Of a stretch of DNA of 64,000 nucleotides, positions 11,630 through 24,080 are shown in pieces. Source of the stretch: Vicia villosa (taxonomy: Eukaryota; Streptophyta; Magnoliopsida; Fabales; Fabaceae); contig NC_081185.1 of the NCBI RefSeq assembly GCF_029867415.1, positions 116,787,987-116,851,986 on the forward strand, written 5' to 3'. The notes below the pieces were generated by a model. It saw only the letters and a program-made list of their open reading frames with translations. It searched no databases and was not told the origin of the DNA. Every line of letters begins with the position of its first letter. Position 1 is the stretch's first letter. Both the position numbers and the translations under genes were made by a program.

Positions 11630-14600
11630 TGTAATACGGTGAACTGACTTTTTATAATCAAAAATGTACGGTAAGCAAGAGTCGCCACCGACTTTTATTT
11701 TATCCAAATATCGGAAAGGCTAAAAGAACAGGAAAATACCTTTTAAAAAGATTTTGAGTTCGGGGGGTAAATTATGCAAAGGGAAGGTTTAAAAAGCACC
11801 CTTTGCATCCATGGTTTTCCATGGGCTCTTAATTTGCTTTGCTCTTTTTGTTTCAGAAATGTAGAAGAAGTGAATACGGACTTTAGCTCGTAAATGAGCG
11901 TAGCCATATTGAAGAATTATGAGAAAGAATATTAAAAAGGTTTTAGAGCAAGGCAAAGCAATTAAGGGCAGTTTACCTTATAGTTTTGAGAATCTGTTCT
12001 TTTAGCCTTTCAGGGTGAAAGGGTCTATCCTTGCCATAAGAGGGCAGGAAGCCTTTCATTTGGAGGTTTGAAGGGTCATCGAAATATCCTTCGCCATAAG
12101 ACTGACCCATGCCATAGAGAGGCAGGTAGTCTAAGGGGAAGGACCAGAATAGCCTTCCGTAGGCAGCCAGAGGATACCTTAGCCTTTTCCGTAGGCAACT
12201 TCCGAGGGTCGAGATCATGCATATCGAAGGCAGCATCATTAGGGACCATGATCTTAATCGAGGCAACTGGCTAAGGTATCCTCGTATTCGAGGGACTGGC
12301 TATTCTGCAAAAAATACACAAGGCAACAGGCAACAGGCAGCAAAGAGGTTACCCCAAAAGTGTGCGTGTGTGCAACAATCACGTGATTGGTTCAGAATAT
12401 ATTATCTTATAATATTAATGATTCTAATTCAATTCAGGGTTATCACTCCCTAGGATCACTAACCACAACAATTAATATTAACAGTAATAATAGCAATATG
12501 GGGAAGGGAAATTGTAACCAGCGGGATAAGGTTTGAGACAAGTAATAATTAAGATTTGAGTTTAGGGTTACCAATTATTCGACGCTTTGGCAATTGACAA
12601 ACCCTGAAAAGGTGGGAAAAATAAGAAGGCAAAGTAGGGTGAGTGCATTATCGGTTCAGCCATAAACAGGGTTAACCCTAATCAATAAAAAAAAAATAAG
12701 AAAGGGAAAGAATACTTAGCTTCAATTGACGAAGGTTGATAGACAATGGTTTGCCTCGAGCAACAAGCATTGACCCTGACCATCAAAGAATTGGCGAAAG
12801 AATAAAAGGACGCAGTGAGTGTATGGCTAATTCAATGACAATTAAAGCTAACCTTGATCAAATAAAAGAGGGCAAAATAAAATGAACCTTTAAAGAAATA
12901 TGAAGTAAGACTTAGCTTTTGATTTAATCTGATATGGTTTGTAGTCGGAAGAATCTTTATTAATCCATGCATGCATGCACAAGCTATGAATGTTTGAACT
13001 CACGATGGTAGTACCTCACAAAAACAAAAAAATGTTAATAATAATGCATAAAATCAGATGAACAAAATAAACACAAATATTAAGTCGAATAAATCATATG
13101 AAAAGAAACATAAAAAAAAGTAAATAAATATTTTTTACTTGGTTCTTTTTTAGTATAATAAAATAAAATCTAAATCCCCTTCTTTGGTATTTTTTTTCTA
13201 ATCAACTAATAAATTGAAGATGAGATTTTAGTTAATTAATTATACAATTAAAATAAGGAAAAAAAAAAAAAAAGGTACTGTCTATAAAAAAAAAAAAAAA
13301 AGTTGCAAAGACTTTAAGGACCTAAAGGCTCACTTGTTATCTCTAAAATCCTAAATTGAATCATGATTAAATAACTAAAGAAAAGAAATAAAAATCTCTT
13401 AAATTGTACAGGAGAGGCGGTGCATCTTCTTCATCACATGTTTTTGGCTTTTCAAACAAGACATCTAGATCCAATAATAATATGACACATGGCACTGAGA
13501 TTAATTTAAAGAAAGAAAAAAAATGAATTGAAGAATAAAACAAGCTTTTAGCGTGGAAACCAAAATGCAGAGTTTCTGTTTCTTTCTCATCTCATCTTTC
13601 TTCACTTAACAAACACTATGGCCCTAACTTCATCATAATAAGAAAAACACATAAAAACAAACATACAGTGGTGGTTGCATATCGGTAGCCAGTGGTGGTT
13701 CTGCAACGGCGGAAACAAGTTGTTTCCCGGTGGTGCGTCTTCGCAATGTCACGGCCAGATCTGCGTTGGAGATGCGATTGAGTCTGAATCGGAGGAGGGA
13801 GTCTGATACGATGTTGACGGTGATTTCAACATCGTGCATTACTCGTCTATTGTTGAATGCTGATGAACAGATTCGGGCTTTGTCTCAGATCTAAAGTTTC
13901 CGCGAATGTTGTTGCGTTCCTGTTAATGATGTTCTAATGTCGGGTCTCGTGTTGCGGCGATCGACGAGGAGTATGGTTGCTCGCGGCTGTACGGTGATGC
14001 TGTTGCTATGCGCCGAAGGAGGTCGACTCTGCCGCTTCTGCTTTGTTAACCTGTCAACGAGAACGACACAAGAACATAGAAAAAGTTAAAGAAACCATCG
14101 GTTTTATTTAACGATACTGGTGTTGTTGTTAATTTGTGAAGGTTTTGATGGTGTAGCTCGAATCTGTAGGTGCGATTGCGATGCTGCTACGGATTTGCGG
14201 TTATTGGTTCTTCCATTCCTTTTCTCCAAGATTGTTGTTTTATTGATGTTGTGCGGTTTGGCTGGTGGTTATCGAAAGTAACATCCGCCATTTTCTTTTT
14301 TATTCGTGTTCCTTCAACACCTGTGAGCAAAACAAGGCAACAACAATATTGGGACATGGAAACATTAGTGAAGTCAATTTGTAAAACTCATGTATTGTTT
14401 GCGTGTTTGCTGTTCGATCCATATGATGTTGATTGATTTCGCGGATGACTCGGTTCTGAGTTGATTTGTTGTCGCGATATTGATCCTTCTTCTTTGATTT
14501 CCCTGCAATTTGAATGCTAATTGGAAAGTTGTTGAGATTTTGATACGTGAACTTGTGAACGGTGTTGCCCAAAGTTGCCTTTTGGAGTCAATCTATGTAC

Positions 14601-15187
14601 AGTGACAAAGAAGAACCTAAAATAACGTGTTGTTTTTTGTCTGTGTATGATGAAGGTGCCTTGTTCATGACAATCCGGTTTTGGTTTGTAAGAATAGGCA
14701 GAGTTTTTGTACCGATGAAATTGGTTGATCATCTCTCCCTTTTTTTTCTTAGGTTAGGATTTGTTAGTTGTTATTTATATAAAAAAGTTAGGTTAAGAAA
14801 AAAAATGGGCTTGGATTTTGGCTTATTTTCTAGATTTTGAATATGAGTAAAAAAGATTTAAAAGGTTTAATTTAAACATAAAAATTCAATTTAAATAAAA
14901 CAACGTTTTTTCAAGATTTTTTTAGATATAAAATTAAGAAAGAACAAAAATAACTGTTTAAAACAAAAAGAGAATTAATTAAAAAGCTATAAAATAATTT
15001 TGCGATTTTAAGGAAAAAGCAGTTTAAAACAAAAAATAAAGTTAGTAACAGATAAAAAAATGTCAGTAGTGGGATTCGAACCCGTGACCGTGTACCTGCA
15101 AACTTTCCTCCTTACCAATTGTGTCATGTCGTTTAATTGAAATAAAACGACATTTAATTGTATGAGGGCAAATTTTGGGGTATGACA
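11630..15187 (-). repeat. Ogre-like LTR, 3558 bp (5' LTR of the minus-strand element)
   Basis: TG...CA termini (TGTCATACCCC at 15187, TATTACA at 11630 on the minus strand). It differs from the LTR at 2515-6074 by two A residues in a homopolymer. Its 5' edge abuts a plus-strand Ogre 3' UTR at 15188, so the minus-strand elements were inserted there. If so, a 5-bp target duplication GGGGC should be found on the far side, left of the window. Confidence 0.9.
15064..15133 (-). other. tRNA-like sequence in LTR U3 (TLS-1 duplicate)
   Basis: Identical to 5951-6020: ACACAATTGG and GGTTCGAATCC blocks 32 bp apart on the LTR sense strand. No acceptor stem. Confidence 0.7.
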
Positions 15188-16719
15188 GGGGCATATCGCC
15201 CATAGTGAACATCTCATAAAGTCCTCGCGAGGCGAATCTTTCCAAAGTTCCTGCTAACTGGGGCAAATCTATGCAAGTCCAAATTCAAACATCTTGATCA
15301 ATACTCAGTGGCGTGTCCTGAACCAAATAGTAAGTTACTATGATACTGGGGGCAACTTTCAAGACACCCATGTCTCCCCACAGAGCCAGGTTCACAAAAC
15401 CACCTCCCCGCAGAGTAATCATTAAGAAGACATCTTTAAACATATTCGTCTCAACAAAGACATGACTCCCCAACAGAGTTTACATCTTCCGCATTACCGG
15501 TCATCCAATATGTTGCTCTTCTCCAACATGGTTTATCCCCAGTCAGGGTACATCAAGTTACTGATCATCCCTAAGCAGAAATCATAAATCCCCAGCTGCA
15601 CGTCTTCAAAACAAGATCAAATATCCAATCCACAAGGATACATAGATTTGTTTTCTCAGAACAACATCAGTCATACATCATATACATCACATACATATTC
15701 ATACTTTGTATACATTTACTTTATGATAAACATACAGGAGAAACTCGTCATACAATACATGCATCATGACATTGCATATTTCTAACTTTGTTTTCAGGCT
15801 CCGCATCGACAAACATTCCTTTCAAATATAATCGAGATGAAGATTCGTTCTGACAAGCCTTTTTTATATTCCAAAACTTCATCAACTGCAGCGTACAAGC
15901 ATTCTCAGTCAGATATGGTTAAATGTATGACTCGTTCTGGCATTATCCTTCAGATATGGTTTAATGAATAACTCGTTCTGACGTCATTCATCAGATATGG
16001 TCTAATGTATGACCCGTTCCGGTATTTCTCATTCAGATATGGTTAAATGTATGACTCGTTCTGGCATTATCCTTCAGATATGGTTTAATGAATAACTCGT
16101 TCTGACATCCTTCATCAGATATGGTCTAATGTATGACCCGTTCCGGTATTCTCAGTCAGATATGGTTAAATGTATGACTCGTTCTGGCACTATCCTTCAG
16201 ATATGGTTTAATGAATGACTCGTTCTGACACCCTCCAACAAATACGATCTAATATTCTCCAGCAGATATGGTTTAAAGCATGACTCGTTCTGACGTCCTC
16301 TATCATATATGGTCTAATGTATGACCCGTTATGGTATTCTATTTACAAGATCTAAATCTATCATCACAAACGAGGTAGATGCGATCAACTGTCAAAGTCT
16401 AAATCCTGTTACTACGAACAGAAATGACACGATTAACATTTAACAACCACTTCTCAACACTTCAAGTTCAGATATAATCTAACGTATGATTCATTCTGAC
16501 TTTCAAAACTTATCGAGACAAATGGCATCTTCAAACCCATCACAATCAAATCCCAAGAATCTGGATGGCATCTCCAAGCCCATCTCTGACAAAAATCCCT
16601 ACTTCACCTAGGGCAAATTTCTTGGTATTCTAGTGTTCAATCATCTTCCACCTTCAGATACCGACTGGCATACAAACCACTCTACATCTTCAGGTTTAAA
16701 ATAATTGAACAGGGGCAGC
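15188..16719 (+). mobile_element. Plus-strand Ogre, 3' UTR remnant with PPT
   Basis: This is homologous, in inverted orientation, to the 3' UTR of the minus-strand element (6075 to about 7920): shared blocks include the CCTCGCGAG segment near 15225, the ATCCCCAGCTG segment near 15590 and the final GAACAGGGGCAGC tract before the LTR at 16720. It differs in its tandem repeat (array A instead of array B). Its 5' half is not in the window because the minus-strand elements begin at 15187. Confidence 0.8.
15905..16340 (+). repeat. Tandem array A with three-unit higher-order repeat
   Basis: Monomers of 41-42 bp begin CAGATATGG and contain ACTCGTTCTG. Three types alternate: GGTTAAATGTATGACTC, GGTTTAATGAATAACTC and GGTCTAATGTATGACCC, giving a higher-order period near 123 bp (first type at about 15911, 16034 and 16157). 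Units degrade towards the right end. Same monomer family as 950-1310 but longer and more ordered. Confidence 0.85.
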
Positions 16720-19700
16720 TGTCATACCCCAAAATTTGCCCATACATTTTCTCCTGCACAAAATCAAATCAAAACACAAAGCTCCAAAATACACTCTCCT
16801 ATACAAGGCCCTGAATTAGGGTTTAGGTCATTCAAAAGAAAATCATTGAATCAATGGCTCAAGGTGGTTCCATAAGGTCAACAACATCCTCATAACCCTA
16901 AAATCATCATTTGATCAAGGGTTGATCATGATGATACAAGAAAAGATCAAAAGTTAAAGGTTACTATTTTGGGCATGAACTGAAAAAGTCAACCAAACTT
17001 TGAAAATTCACCAAATATTCATACTTCATCAGAAAAAATCCCACCAAAGCTCATTTTGAAGGGAATTCATTCCTCTATCCAATGGTCCAAGAATCAAAGC
17101 CCATAGGTAAATGGTTTAAGAGATATGGCTTCATACATTATAAGTCCTTTTCAAAAGTCAACAAAAAGACATGTTTTTCAAAAGGTCATAAAATAAAAAT
17201 GGAAAATGATTTTGATATGAGACCAAAGGCATTGGATAAAGGACTCTCTAAGGTTTCCAAAATGTCCTAGAACACCTCCATACCTCAAAAATTGAGGGAG
17301 ATACACCTTGTCAAAGTTGGACTATTATTGAGAAAAATGAAAGGAGAAAAGGTTCAAGATCCAAAATTTTCCAAATGGGCCTATGTTTTCTTTATCTAAA
17401 CTTCATCTTAGGCCCATGCATGCCCCAAAATATATATTTTTATATTTTATTGATATTTATGGTTTTTATTTATTAAAAACTATAATTTAATCATGAAAAT
17501 ATTAAAAATAAAAAAATATGAGTTGTTTCTTCAATTATGAGCCAAAGATTCAAGCAAATATTCTCCATAAACATTACAATTTCGTGCACTTGATTATTGG
17601 GAGAAAATTGGATCAATTTAACCATATTTGGAAAGATTCATGAACCAATTTCAATCAAATTTTGCTTAAATATCAAGTAAAGATTTCCTAAGATTCAAGT
17701 CCAAAATACAGCCCTAATTTCATCTATTATATAAACACAAACTATTCATATCAGAAGAACAAGGTTTTGCAGCCTCAAGAGAACAGAATTCGAGTACAAA
17801 AGTCAAAGAAATTCTCAAACTACAATTCTGAATTTCAGACCAATTCAAGGTATTTTGTGGATCGTAGCACGTGCCAGGGGCATCAAGAAAGCTTTCTCAA
17901 TCAAATTCAAGGCTTGAAGCATCAAAAATCGCTCTCTATCGTTCACGGTTTGTCCGAAACTAAATTGAATCGATTACGTTTATTCAAGCATCCATATTAA
18001 AATTCATTTGCATATGTGTGTTTGTCATGATATACTTATTGATTCCGGAGCTTCAATTGCGTTTCTATGCTGTTATGGACCTTCCGCCATTGTTAGGTTT
18101 TTTTAGGTTCGGTTTAGGGCTTTTGTTTGCAGGAACAATTGGCTTGAATTAGGGCCATAACTAAGTTTGTGAGGTCTGGACGATTCGATCCATGGCCTCG
18201 CGAAAAATTTTCGTCCATGTTTGCTTGTATTCGTAAGCTGCAGGGTTATAGCCATGGAAGCGTCCGTTGGTAAAGGTTGGGATCAGGGCTAATACGACGG
18301 ACGAAGGTTGAAGACGCACGCGTGTCTCCCTCTCATTCGCTGGTCTGCGCGCGCTTCAGGTTTGAATCCAGGGCGTTCTAGTGCTTTAAGACGCATGTAA
18401 GTACCGTGTGCCTTCAATATCTCTGCCATCAGATCATGTTGGCTGCGCATCTAACGCACAGGGGCTGCCAGTCTACCATGCTCCACACGCGCGCGTCCCA
18501 CAGGATCAGGAGTTAAGTTTTTTTCAATTTTTTTTATATTTTATTGCATAGCCTTTTATTTTTATCTAATTTTTGTTTTAATATTAAAAGTATGTTATTT
18601 TATTTTAATAAATTTGTTACACATATAGAAACTCTATTTTTTTATAAAAAATAATTTTTAATACTTTTAGATGTAAATATTATTATTAATAAATTAGATT
18701 TAGGTTGATTTATTAATAAGAATATTATTTCAAAATTCCGTATTAATTTTATTTTGATTCCAAAAATTCAAAAAAAAATTGTTTCATTCTCGATTTAATT
18801 TCCTGAACTTTATTTAATTAATTAGGTCGCGAGACCAATAATTAATTAAATCGATGCGTCATTACACTCTGTTCGAATCTCAATCAGGATTGATAATACA
18901 CTGATTTTGTCTTCTTTTTTGTGTCTGATCAGGGTTAGCAACATGATTCGCCCAGAGCGCGCGCCTTCAACAAACCTCAAAAGTTAAGTAATTTATTTCT
19001 AAAAATTCAATTTAGATTTTATTCATGTTATTTTATTTTAGGGTTTGCTTTGCGTTCACTTCCCTTTCTACCTTGCCTTTCAGGGTCAACCCTAAAAGCG
19101 CCAAGCAACCATATCAGATCAAATCGAACCAAAGCTAAGTAGCCTCGCTTATTTAATTATTAATTGTTATTTGTTTTATTTATCTATTCTTTATTTTCTG
19201 GTTAACCCTGCCAACCTTCGAATTAGCCATACACTCACCCAACTTTTATTTACCATCTTTTTCAGGGTTGTCGATTGCCAAAGCTACGTTATTGGTAACC
19301 CTGAACCCTATTTTTTTATGCCTTTTATTACTTGTGTCAACCCCGATAAGAGATCCGCTGGTTACACTTTCCCGCCCCCTTTACCGCTTTATGTTATTAT
19401 ATGCTGCGTGGTTAGTAATCTCAGGGAGTGCAAGCCTTAAATTGAACTAGAATAACTAATTAAAAGATAAATATCTGAATATAATCACGTGATTGTTGCA
19501 CACACGCACCCTTTTGGGTAACCCCCTGTTGCCTGTTGCCTGTTGCCTGTTGCCTTCGTGTTTTTTTGCAGAATAAGCCATGTCCCTCGAATACGAGGAT
19601 ACCTCAGCCTGTTGCCTCGATAAAAAGGTCACGACCCTAAATGATGCTGCCTTCGATACACAAAAATGACCTCGACCCTCGGAAGTTGCCTACGGAAAAA

Positions 19701-20257
19701 GGCTGAGGTATCTTCTGGCTGCCTAACGAAAAGGCTTATTCTGATCCTTGCCTCAGACTACCTGCCTCTCTATGGCATGGGACAGTCTTTTGGCAAAGGA
19801 TGCTTCGATGACCCTTCAACCTCCAAACGAAAGGCTTCCTGCCCTCTTATGGCAAGGATAGACCCTTTCATTCTGAAAGGCAAAAAGAGACCTGTCATCT
19901 GAGTTTAAGGTAATTGCCCCTAATTGCCTTGCAATGCTCAAACCTTTTATTATATTCTTTCTCATAATTTTTCAAAAGGGCAACGCTTATTCACAAGCTA
20001 AAGTCCCTATTTCTTTCATCTACATTTTCTAAACAAACGAGCAAGCAAAGCAATTAAGAGCCCATGGAAAACCATGGATGCAAAGGGTGCCTTACACCTT
20101 CCCTTTGCATAAATTACCCCCCGAACTTAGATTTCTTTTAAAAGGTTTTTTTTCTGTTTCTTTTTGCCTTTCCGAATTTGTTTGGATAAAATAAAAGTCG
20201 GTGGCGACTCTTGCTATCCGCAACATTTTCAAATAAAAGTCAGTTCACCGTATTACA
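16720..20257 (+). repeat. Ogre-like LTR, 3538 bp (3' LTR of the plus-strand element)
   Basis: Starts TGTCATACCCCAAAATTTGC after a polypurine tract and ends TCACCGTATTACA. It shares the terminal blocks of the minus-strand LTRs (CCATGGATGCAAAGGGTGCC near 20070, GTCGGTGGCGACTC near 20200, TGTTGCC heptamer repeats near 19525) but has a different middle and no clear tRNA-like sequence. Its 3' end lies in a GC-rich coding-like exon, so the insertion broke a gene-like sequence. The matching 5' LTR is outside the window. Confidence 0.88.
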
Positions 20258-20586
20258 GGGCCCTCCCGGGTAGCTGTCCTCCTGCTCATCCTCCTCCCCG
20301 GGTGGAGGGTCAACATCTGGTACCCCCTCCGGCTCGTGGTATGGCCCTGCCACCTCCTCCTCCTCCTCCTCCTCTCGCCGGCGGGAAGAAGATAATTGAG
20401 CCAGCCGAGTCCTAGATCCAGATGAAGAGGTACCCTCTCCCACGTCCACGGGAACTCGCACACGTCGTCCCCGTCCCTGCCCCCGTCCCTGTGTCGACGC
20501 CAGCTGCGCCGCCGCCCGCTCGCGTCTAGCTGACGCAGTCTGGTCTCTCTACCCTGTCTAATGCGTGCTGGTTGGTTGCCTGACAT
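20258..20586 (-). pseudogene. Plant-mobile-domain-like protein, N-terminal exon fragment
   Basis: On the minus strand the exon begins ATG at 20586 (MSGNQPARIRQGRE). A second frame carries RVPVDVGEGTSSSGSR, a poly-Glu run and GVPDVDPPPGEEDEQEDSYP before the LTR junction at 20257. The two parts are in different frames, so at least one frameshift lies near 20460-20500. This resembles the acidic N-terminus of legume plant-mobile-domain (PPP7 long-form-like) proteins, which are often carried by transposons. The rest of the protein is cut off by the Ogre insertion. GC content is much higher than the surroundings. The family call is from memory. Confidence 0.5.
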
Positions 20587-20661
20587 GTTCCTGTAAACAA
20601 TTGAAATCGATTAATATGCGAGACAAAAGAAAAAACTAAAAAAATTGCACTTCTGATACAA

Positions 20662-21212
20662 TTCGGAAGTTCATTTCCGAAACTGGGATGGAGGTGTTTT
20701 CGGAAATGAACTTCCGAAGCACCCCTGCGCAGAACTTCTCTGCAACCTCCAATGGCAGACCCCAAAATCAAACTTCAAACCTATGTCTACACATTCTAAA
20801 CATCCTAAATATAAGTACCAACCTAACCTAATACATTTTTTGCTATTTGTAAACACCCTAATATGAATTTTAATCATAGATCTAAAACTCAAAATGCTTA
20901 CCGATTGAAGAGATTGGAGTGCTTTTTAATGTAGTATAGGAAGCTTATTGGAGCCTTTGATGTAGCCTTGGAAGTGTTTGCACAAAATTTCTTCTTTGGT
21001 TGTGTTTGATGTTGAATTAGGGTAAATGAATGGGGGAGGGGGAGTGTTTTGCTAAATCTGCAAAACGCGCAGTATTTCGGAAATGAACTTCCGAAATGCT
21101 GTTTTCAAAAATGAACTTCCGAAATAAGACAATTTTTTCAAAAAAAAAAGCTTTTTCGGAGATGCATCTCCGAAAACACCTTTTTCTTGCATTTCGGAAA
21201 TGCATTTCCGAA
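20662..21212. repeat. Six 20-bp palindromes of the TTCGGA..TCCGAA type
   Basis: Copies lie at 20662, 20699, 21076, 21105, 21155 and 21193. Two are perfect palindromes (TTCGGAGATGCATCTCCGAA and TTCGGAAATGCATTTCCGAA); others have the centre ATGAACT or one damaged arm. They lie upstream of the mobile-domain-like exon, so they may be subterminal motifs of the transposon that carried it, or a dispersed legume repeat. Function unknown. Confidence 0.8.
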
Positions 21213-21229
21213 GTCAGGGGTAGTTTGGA

Positions 21230-22499
21230 TTTTTCACCAGAGGTGAACTAGAAGGTTGGAAGGTGGCCAAAGAAATTTCCTTAAAATGATGTAAATATGC
21301 TAGAAAAAAATGATTCAATAATTGCTAATATAGAGAGAAAGAGATTGCAAGATAGTGGAGTAGTGCTAATACAGAGAGAAAGAGATGGCAAGATAGTGGA
21401 GTAGTTGCTAATATAGAGAAAGAGAGAAATGGCAAGATAGTGGATAGAAGTTTCAAATTATGGTAGTTAATGATGGCAAAAATTGTTATAATTATGGAAT
21501 GAAATTTTATGAAGTATGGATTATAATGGAAGTTAACGGGTTAGTGGATTAAAGGAGACTTTTTAAAGAAAATCACAAATCAAATAAATGAATAAATATT
21601 TATATAAATATTGAAAATTGTTAGTAGGTTCATTCATTAAATCATGGAATGAATAAGTTTTTATAAGAGGCATATATAATACTATATAAACAAATAAATA
21701 AATAATATAGAAAATAGTTAGTCGGATAAATAAATATACTTAAAAAAAGAAATTGAAAAGTTAGTGAGAAAAAATAAAAAAATAAATAAAAATCATTTAA
21801 AATAATAAATAAATATTAATAAATAAAATTATTTAAGATTTAACAACTTTAATATATAATAAAAGAAATTAAAAAGTTAGTGAGAAAATACTTAATTTAA
21901 TTAATTTATTATTTATTATAGGTTTTATTTACTTAATTTAATTAATTTGTTATTATTATAGATTTTGGCGGGAAAATTGGTGGGAAGAACTTCTAGGATT
22001 ATAATTTAGTATGATGATTTGCGACTCGTGAAAAATTATTGTCAAATCATAATTTTTTAGGTAATGACTAATGATTTATAATAAATTTATATGTGGGTGT
22101 GTTTTAGAAGTGGGTTTAATTGTCGTTCCATAAAAATCATTAATTTTCACGTCATTAAAAAAATTTAAAAATAAAAAAAAATAATTTAATTAGAAATTTA
22201 GTTATGATTGATTGCTAGTGTAAAATTATTTTACATTGTCGGTGCATCACCTATTTTCTCTATAAAAATTGTTAAGAAATTGTTAAGTTGTAATTATAAT
22301 CACATTTTCCATACATAAGGAAAAAAATAATGGGAATAAAATAAATTTTAATAGTATTTATTAAATTTAATTGAAAACTTGATCAACCACATATTTATAC
22401 TCTTATGGGGAAACTAACTACGAAAAGATATGGTACCTGAAATAACAAATTAATAATAGTTCCTACAACAAAAGAGTTAATTCTATAATTTAACACCTC
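21230..22499. other. AT-rich intergenic stretch, no gene seen
   Basis: Contains a short tandem repeat of about 45 bp (GATGGCAAGATAGTGGAGTA, about three copies, 21321-21445). The rest is AT-rich with no coding frame. GTGTAAAATTATTTTACA near 22220 resembles a short inverted repeat of a small transposon end, but no partner end was found. Confidence 0.6.
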
Positions 22500-22976
22500 C
22501 CTAAAACTCAAGTGCACTTAAGTTTCATCTAAAAAATCTAGTAGAATCTATTGTCGTCATCAACAATGGTAAAAAAATTATTTGAAGCCAAGCATGGATG
22601 GGGTGGGATGGGACTCAAAATTTCCACGTGGGTTATATTAAAACAAGCCTTAGATGTTTTAGTATTGTTGTGAAAAAAAGGTCTTTTTTTTTGTTTAGAA
22701 AGAAAACAAACATCGCGGACAAAAAAGGATTAGGGAAATTTTTAATTTATATGAGTAATGGTTTCATAAAAAAGATGACCTATGGAATTATAGCATAAGC
22801 CGTAGTTATTTACAATGTGATTGTAACATCTAGAACTAATCCTATCAATATTCTAAGTAAGTTTATTAGAGTTGTGCATAAAAATGAATAGAGAGGTAAG
22901 CATGTAAATCCCATTAGATAGCTCAGCTCTACCATTATTTCTCAGGGTAAGGTTCCTCTATATGAAATATTTAGAA
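22500..22976 (-). pseudogene. Copia relic: pre-integrase and integrase start
   Basis: Minus-strand translation, with stops and frameshifts, shows the GAG-pre-integrase pattern (GHLFYETITHINLKF, then CFLSKQKKRPF) and the start of the integrase core (TIVDD). It continues the relic at 23301-24080; the MITE at 22987-23290 was inserted between them. Too damaged to code. Confidence 0.6.
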
Positions 22977-22986
22977 TAATTTAAAT

Positions 22987-23290
22987 GGGTTATTACCATT
23001 TTACCTCCTTGCCATATAGGTTTTTTCTGGTTTTGCCCCCTGTAAAAAAATTTTTTGAAAAGCAACCTTGTCATTTCAAAAAGCTAACTTTTTAGCCCCT
23101 AAAGTCAATATCCGCAAGGAAAATCTGCAGGTTTCCTGCGGATTTTCTTTCGGATTTTCCTGCGGATTTTGACTTTAGGGGCTAAAAAGTTAGCTTTTTG
23201 AAATGACAAGGTTGTTTTTCAAAAAAAAAAATTTACAGGGGGCAAAACCAAAAAAGACCTATATGGCAGGGGGTAAAATGGTATTAACCC
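22987..23290. mobile_element. Mutator-type hairpin MITE, 304 bp
   Basis: The two halves are inverted copies, starting GGGTTATTACCATTTTACC and ending GGTAAAATGGTATTAACCC, so the whole element folds into one hairpin. It is flanked by the direct repeat TAATTTAAAT (22977-22986 and 23291-23300), 10 bp, which fits a Mutator-type 9-10-bp target duplication. Its termini resemble those of the large foldback element at 57332-61040 (GGGTTAATACC...CTGCCATATAGG). The centre holds short GGATTTTC repeats. No coding capacity. Confidence 0.85.
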
Positions 23291-23300
23291 TAATTTAAAT

Positions 23301-24080
23301 ACATGGTTCAATCTAGAGCATAAGCTATTCTGGAAATGGAAATTAAATTGGTGTGAAATTCAGGGATGTACATCACATTGTCAAGGTAAAAATGTTTATC
23401 AAAGTGAATAGTGTCAGAATAAAAAGTTTTAATATAATCTCCATTAGGGAGCTTGATGATGATAGGTTTAATTTCTATCAAATGAGTAAACATAGAACTC
23501 GAATGACACACATTGTCTATGGCTCCAATGACCAAAATCCAAGCATTGTTGTTGGATTTTTAAAAAAAGAATGGTAAGTTTTAGAAATACATAGGATTTT
23601 GGAATGATGGTGTTTATCTGATGAATGAAAGTTTGTTGAGAATGTGAAACTTTCTAAATGACATCCAAGAACATTTTTTGTTGGTCTCCAGTGAAGCTTG
23701 CAACTATATTGTCCGTTGGATTTGCATCAGTAAGATCGAAAGTAGTGTTTTCATGGGATTCTTCAATAGTTAGTGCCAAATTTATTTTCTTGAGGTATGG
23801 TGGAAGTCCATTCTTGTTTAAACAAACATCTATCGTATGAATCAGTTTCTCGCAATAAGAAGAATTTTTAAAACCATTGTCTCGACTAGGAGTGATAGGT
23901 TTAGAAGTTAAGTTTTGCGAGTGAGGCTTTGGATATGATTTGTTGAGCTGAGCAACGAGTTTTTTTTAGCATAAATAGAAGAAGCATGTTGCCTTTATTG
24001 TTGGATCAGCATAGAAAACACCTTATTAATGTGAGATAGAGTTTAATTAACATGATTTAAGAATGCACTATGGTGTATTA
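23301..24080 (-). pseudogene. Copia relic: protease to pre-integrase region
   Basis: Minus-strand frames give LPNGDYIKTFYSDTIHF...FYLDNVMYIPEFHTNLISIS, the conserved stretch behind the copia protease. The protease active site has decayed (VIGAIDNVC where families usually have D-T/S-G-A). It is separated from its gag part (29264-29590) by the Reina-type insertion. Confidence 0.7.

Noticed and set aside
18317..18370. A B-box-like GGTTTGAATCC in the plus-strand LTR
   Set aside because: No A-box-like block lies about 32 bases upstream, so it does not meet the spacing seen in the other tRNA-like sequences.
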